Assembly (NCBI GenBank): GCA_004154925.1 | Contig: QJNS01000114.1 | Span: 124,001-188,000 of the forward strand | DNA length: 64,000 nucleotides | Direction: 5' to 3' | Source of the DNA: Monosporascus cannonballus | Lineage: Eukaryota > Ascomycota > Sordariomycetes > Xylariales | In this document: in pieces, positions 59,746 to 64,000 of the stretch | How positions within the stretch are numbered: position 1 is the first letter of the stretch | Layout: each line of letters starts with the position of its first letter | Made by a program: the position numbers and the translations under genes | The notes under the pieces: model-generated | Seen by the model: the letters and a program-made list of their open reading frames with translations, nothing else | Told to the model about the DNA's origin: nothing | The model's database searches: none

Positions 59746-60876
59746 TTACAGGTTCGTAAGATAATCCTCGATCTCTTGAGGAGTGAGCTTTCTGAACCGC
59801 GGGCCTGTCGCGCCAGGAACACCCTCAACGCCAAGGAGATGGTCTGCCGGAGGACCAACGATGCCTGCAACGTGATTAGTATATTGGGTGGGACACGGAA
59901 AGGCTGGCATGAACAAAGGTAGAAGATCCTCACCAATCTCGATGGTCTCTCCATTCATCTCTCCCTCGATCGTCTCCTTCAGGGTCAGAAGAGCAATGTG
60001 TATCGCATCCTCGAGCTCCAGGCCTTCAGTGTATCTCTTTTCCAGGAACGTCTTGGCAGTTGTCGCGCTCTTGCCGATGGCAGTAGCCTTCCAAGGGAAG
60101 TAACTCCCTGACGGATCAACTTGGTAGAGCATAGGACCACCCTTGAGGATGCCTCCAGTCTTGCCCGAAGGCTTCTTCTGACCCTCGACCAGGGCCTCAG
60201 CAGCCGTATCCTCGTCCGGCAATATACCCTCGTCCCATCCTGCGATCAACAGACTGACGCCGTAAGGGCGGACACCGCCGGATTGCGTGGCCTCCTGCAT
60301 CACACGAGCAACATCCTGGACCAATATACGGGTGGGCGGGTACTCGTTATAGATCCGCTTGTAGCCCGCGTGAGAGACCTTCCGCGCTCTATCGACCAGT
60401 ACTCTGTAGTCCGGACCCATGCCCGCATAGACCATTCCAATGTTGGGCGTAATGTGGCTGACCTTGGACAAGGATGACGGGTCCGTAAGTGGCGAAGAGG
60501 ACTTCTTCTCGGTTGCTAGAACGATGCCATTCGTAGCTATAACAGAAGTCAGTAGCTAGGTAGGAAAACGAGGAGCAGGCGCAAGCTACTTACCCTTAAT
60601 GCCCAGGGCTGTGACACCTTGGTTGACGGCGTTCAAGGCATACTCTGTTTGACCACATCATTAGCCACAACACGCCCTGAAGGACAGGCTTGTTCATGAT
60701 AAGAGAGGAATCCCGATCGAATTCATTGTGCGGGCGAGCGACTTACCGATTTGCACCAGCTTCCCACTGCGACCATACGTAATTAGTTTTGGGTACACCT
60801 CATCGGCTTAAACATTAAAAGAGCTTCCTCACCTTGGGGAGAAGGTCGTGAGGGAGAAGGAGTAACGGTCGGCCAT
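59746..60876 (-). CDS. pre8: 20S proteasome subunit alpha type-2
   Basis: Structural alpha-ring subunit of the 20S proteasome. Exons 60833-60876, 60747-60766, 60594-60644, 59934-60536 and 59746-59864 join in frame to 278 residues. The N-terminus [14 protein letters not shown] and [17 protein letters not shown] is diagnostic of alpha-2; exon 2 is only 20 nt and encodes SGKLVQ. Later landmarks: [31 protein letters not shown], and [13 protein letters not shown] at the end. It is about 25-30 residues longer than the yeast protein, mostly through a Lys/Gly-rich loop ([17 protein letters not shown]). Converges on the RCC1-like gene with 95 bases between stop codons. Confidence 0.96.
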
Positions 60877-61425
60877 AGCTCCAGAATCAGGTCAAAATTC
60901 GGTACGAGGTGGAATATCAAAGGTCGTCCCAAGCCGAAGGGAAATGGTCGCAGTGAACAAGAGATAGCGAGGCTGCCAAACCTCGAGCTACGATTAGTAG
61001 GCGATTCTGGAGGTACCTCTATGTAAGGCGGGTGCGGGCGGGTGGAGAGCAGGCATTCGCGATGTACGCGTTCTGGAGCTAGGTACACTCATATGTAAGT
61101 GCCTTTCTGGGTACCTAGGTATGTACTTCTTTACCCCAGCGGTCAAGACGTCGGAAGCTCGGACCACGAATACCTAAGTGCCTAATGACTAAGCCGTCAG
61201 CCCCTTCTATCCGAGCAAGGGACCAAGGCAGCAACGTAACTACTACGGGTATGTTGCTGTTCTAGGGCTCCCTTCTTAACATTAAAAAAAATGTTATTCA
61301 TTTGAGTAAAGAGTCATACGGTAAACGAAAGCCAAAAATACTTTTTCCTTCAGATTTACGCTCAGCTGTCCTGCTTAGGGCATAACGAGCCTAGTGGCTA
61401 TTTGTCAGGGGTACTTGTGCTCGTC
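60877..61425. other. Intergenic region upstream of pre8
   Basis: Presumed pre8 promoter. No proteasome control element could be assigned by eye. Short ORFs only. Confidence 0.5.
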
Positions 61426-61838
61426 CTAAAGTGCAGCTGCTTGTTCGATGGTGTAGTCGTTGATCTCGAGCAGCCGCATCCGAAGCGAGGAGTCGGCGTC
61501 GAAGTTAGTGTAGAAATCCCACAGCCAGCAGTGCAGGAAGTCCTCGCAGTATCCCAAGCCGGACTGTTTACTTTACCAACCGGGTGTGCATCTCCATTGT
61601 CTCCGCCAGCATGCACTTCATCAGGAACGACATCGAGCTGGTACGCCATCTGCGAGTACCATCGGATCGATTCCAGGCGCGTGTTATGGATGGACGCTTG
61701 CAGCTCAGCGTGGCCACTTTCGTGTCTTGTCAGCGCCCAACGAGACATGCTCCAACCCCAGCATATTCCACTTAAGATACTGCCGGACCGGGCGAAATCT
61801 GCCAGTGACAGGAGTTGTGTGCTCCGTAACACGGACAA
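61426..61838 (-). pseudogene. 3' fragment of an unidentified gene
   Basis: Two coding-like blocks: ESIRWYSQMAYQLDVVPDE, then WLWDFYTNFDADSSLRMRLL and IEQAAAL before TAG at 61426. They lie in different frames, but a 54-base intron (donor GTGCAT, acceptor ACAG) would join them in phase. Upstream sequence loses protein character and no start exon is evident, so this is probably a truncated or decayed gene. Aromatic-rich C-terminus; family not recognised. Confidence 0.45.
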
Positions 61839-62407
61839 TCGGAAGTCATGAGTTTCTAGTTATTCTAGAATTTCCCTGTCAATCGCTACCCTACCGAATA
61901 ACTGATTGTATAACTGGTTGCACGAAGTTCGTTTCTTGATAACGTCGTTCAGACAGGAAACGAATTAACCCCAACATGGGCTAGAGGACTAACAGTTAAG
62001 CTCCTAAGTGAGGTGTCAGCTGCTATTCCGAGTATCACGACATTTAGTCCACTGATGGATAATATTCGATGTGGGCGTAATCAAATCAACCCAGCCTGGA
62101 ACCTATGGATATTCCCCCCCATTCCACCTGGCGTTATATACTGATGGGTAGTACTTGCGAATCTCAGCCTTCTGACTAAGCCACGCCCCCGAGGTTCCGT
62201 CTTATACTGTCCTTCAGACCAGTGTAACATTCTTGGCCATATCGGTTCTTCAGCAGCTTCACTCCAAGGGCATTATCCACCTCGCTCAGGTCCCGACTTA
62301 GCTCCGGGGTATTTTCAGGGAGTCATCTCCCCGGTCTGAGCTCTCTGAAAACATCTAATATATCATTCCAGTTGTTTACGGATATACCAAGGCGATAATC
62401 CGCTCAT
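61839..62407. other. Intergenic region, no gene seen
   Basis: Between two gene remnants. No ORF or repeat of note. Confidence 0.5.
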
Positions 62408-63338
62408 TCACAACATTCCGTCCACGGCCGCGGTAAGATGTAGGCGCGCATTATCGATGTCATTAATCATGTGTTGAGGGAGAGTGGCGACCGTGAGATC
62501 CGTCTTCCCTTCGTACATGTCGATGATCATCGTGCTAGCCCAACTGTCCTTGGAAACGATCCGCCCAATGTTGAAGTTGGGGGCGGTCCTGAGGCGCTTA
62601 GCCAGACGATACAAAATCCGAGGTAGAAGACCTGGAAGACCCACGCAGTTCACTGTGAAGACAGGCTGGTACTCTTTTACAAACTCCCCCAACGCAAACT
62701 CTGACTTCACCTTGCTACCAATGTAAACGAGATAGAGGTTACCTTTCTGCGTGACGTATGCGTCGACCCTCGGTGTTCCAAAGGTTCCTGTCGACCTTGA
62801 ACGTTTCATTGGGCTTGGACAGAGTAGCGGCAACGGAAGAGCTTGTGTAGACGAAGTGCTCAACTCTAGGCTCTTTCAAAGCCGAATTCAGAATCGAGAC
62901 AACGCCCTAGACGGCCAGTCCCACCACCTCTTTTGGACCGGATGACCACAAAGTGGGCGTAGCAATGTGGATTATGACATCGATGTATTCGACCGCTTCG
63001 CCGAAGGCACTCTCCACGTCCATTCCGGGGACTACCACGATCTTATAGTGTGACGGGCTTGGAGACATCTGACATGCTCGCCTTGGCTGCTAATTTGGAC
63101 GTCCCACGTACTCGTATCCGGCCTCCAGCGCCTCAAATATAACGTTGCTCGCGATGGAGCCCGTTGCGCCTGTGATGGGGATAGGGGAGCCTTTAGGCAA
63201 AACGAGGTCCGGATTATCCCGTACGGCCTGATGAGACCGTGAAGTCAGGCTCTCACTCATTAGGTTGATTCTGTTCATGAACAAGTCGCAAGTGGCATTG
63301 TTCTCGCAAAATCTGCATTCCGATTCCAATACTGTCAA
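62408..63338 (-). pseudogene. Decayed NAD-dependent epimerase/ketoreductase (extended SDR)
   Basis: Remains of an extended short-chain dehydrogenase of the dihydroflavonol-reductase/aldehyde-reductase type. The N-terminal Rossmann piece at ~63090-63200 reads PKGSPIPITGATGSIASNVI, a damaged TGxxGxxxS/A motif. The middle, 62850-63030, reads EYIDVIIHIATPT and then VEHFVYTSSSVAATLSKP but is broken by an in-frame TAG at 62907-62909. The C-terminal part, 62408-62760, contains VYIGSKVKSEFALGEFVKEY, i.e. a YxxxK-like site where Tyr and Lys can still be traced. The parts sit in different frames without adequate introns, so the gene looks inactivated. Confidence 0.75.
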
Positions 63339-64000
63339 GCGTGGACGGACGCCATGGTAACATCCGGTGAAGGATAGAAAAGTGGCATTCTTCCTGGATG
63401 TCTGTGAAACGTTAGATTCCGGCGTATTATCAACAGATGGTTGTTACCCTACCGCTCTGTCATCCACGTAGCGCTTCCGAGTACATCATCGCTTTACTTT
63501 GATGACGACTGTCCAACCTTCTCGAGACAACATCTGGTGTGAGACAATGGAGCTACGCTGAGACTAGGGCAGGCATCAAACCTACCTACGAGTGAAACGA
63601 ATGTGCCTTAAAAAGGATGGGGGGAGAGCTAGAAGAACCTACCGCCAGATCACTCCTGGCTGAAAGGCACGATAAGGTTCGTGTTAGCCAGGCGTGGATG
63701 AGGGATTAACTTCTCATGGCACTTACAGAGGGCCGGTGAGAGTCTATGCTCCAGCTATTCAAAAGATAGGAAAGTAAGGGGAAAATTCGAGTCGTTGTAA
63801 GGGAGGTCCCGTCGGCATATATTGGCTTATGATTTTGTTGTGCCTACTACCACGTTTGACTTGACATTGTACTCTCTCCCTTTTAGTTATCGCGCGGAAA
63901 CTGCGTCTGCATGGGCTTTCCGTATGTTGTGTGGATCTAGTGATTGTCTATCTCAGGGACAGCGAAAGAACTAAAATTGCCAAATGAAAGAGTACCTAGT
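63339..64000. other. Window edge, no gene seen
   Basis: Upstream side of the SDR remnant. No ORF of note on either strand; any gene here would extend beyond the window. Confidence 0.5.

Overview
The window is nuclear DNA from a filamentous ascomycete (Pezizomycotina). It shows short GT-AG introns with CTAAC-type branch sites, a GC-AG intron, and fungal versions of Rab11, cyclin C, proteasome alpha-2, Ulp1, Sal1, Syn8 and a Dicer-like protein. The protein flavours suggest a sordariomycete, but that is inference. No rRNA, confident tRNA, CRISPR array, or intact transposon was seen. All exon joins below were worked out by hand from splice signals and reading-frame continuity.

Layout, left: the 3' part of an AIG1/septin-like GTPase with a CaaX-like tail (1-993, +) converges on a five-exon Rab11 gene (1688-2664, -). 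A 1367-residue chromodomain protein occupies 4533-8937 (-). Then come a glycine-zipper protein (10099-11103, -), a 1015-residue repeat-rich protein (12996-16253, -) that could be mistaken for two genes, and frame-disturbed hypothetical ORFs (17455-19043, -).

Layout, middle: a phenol-hydroxylase-type FAD monooxygenase (20905-22992, +), a Ulp1 SUMO protease (24809-26926, -), an eight-exon calcium-regulated mitochondrial carrier Sal1 (28726-31205, -) and, divergent from it, cyclin C Ssn8 (31943-33038, +). A gene-poor stretch of about 9.5 kb (33-42.5 kb) holds one convincing gene, a small conserved protein at 37934-38635 (+).

Layout, right: a short MetE-like methyltransferase (42511-43662, -), SNARE Syn8 (44975-46045, +), a small probable mitochondrial protein (46735-47380, -), a triple-KH RNA-binding protein (49422-51387, -), a full-length Dicer-like gene (53497-58109, -) head-to-head with an RCC1-like gene (58531-59650, +), proteasome subunit Pre8 (59746-60876, -), and two decayed or truncated genes (61426-61838 and 62408-63338, both -).

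There is no obvious operon or biosynthetic cluster. The genes are mostly housekeeping: vesicle traffic (Rab11, Syn8), transcription (cyclin C), protein turnover (Pre8, Ulp1), mitochondrial transport (Sal1). The chromodomain protein and the Dicer-like enzyme both relate to silencing but lie 45 kb apart, so no functional unit is claimed. The least explained items are the chromodomain protein's C-terminal two thirds, the 1015-residue repeat protein, the possibly prenylated GTPase, and an unusual number of very short exons (13, 20, 29, 36 and 47 nt).
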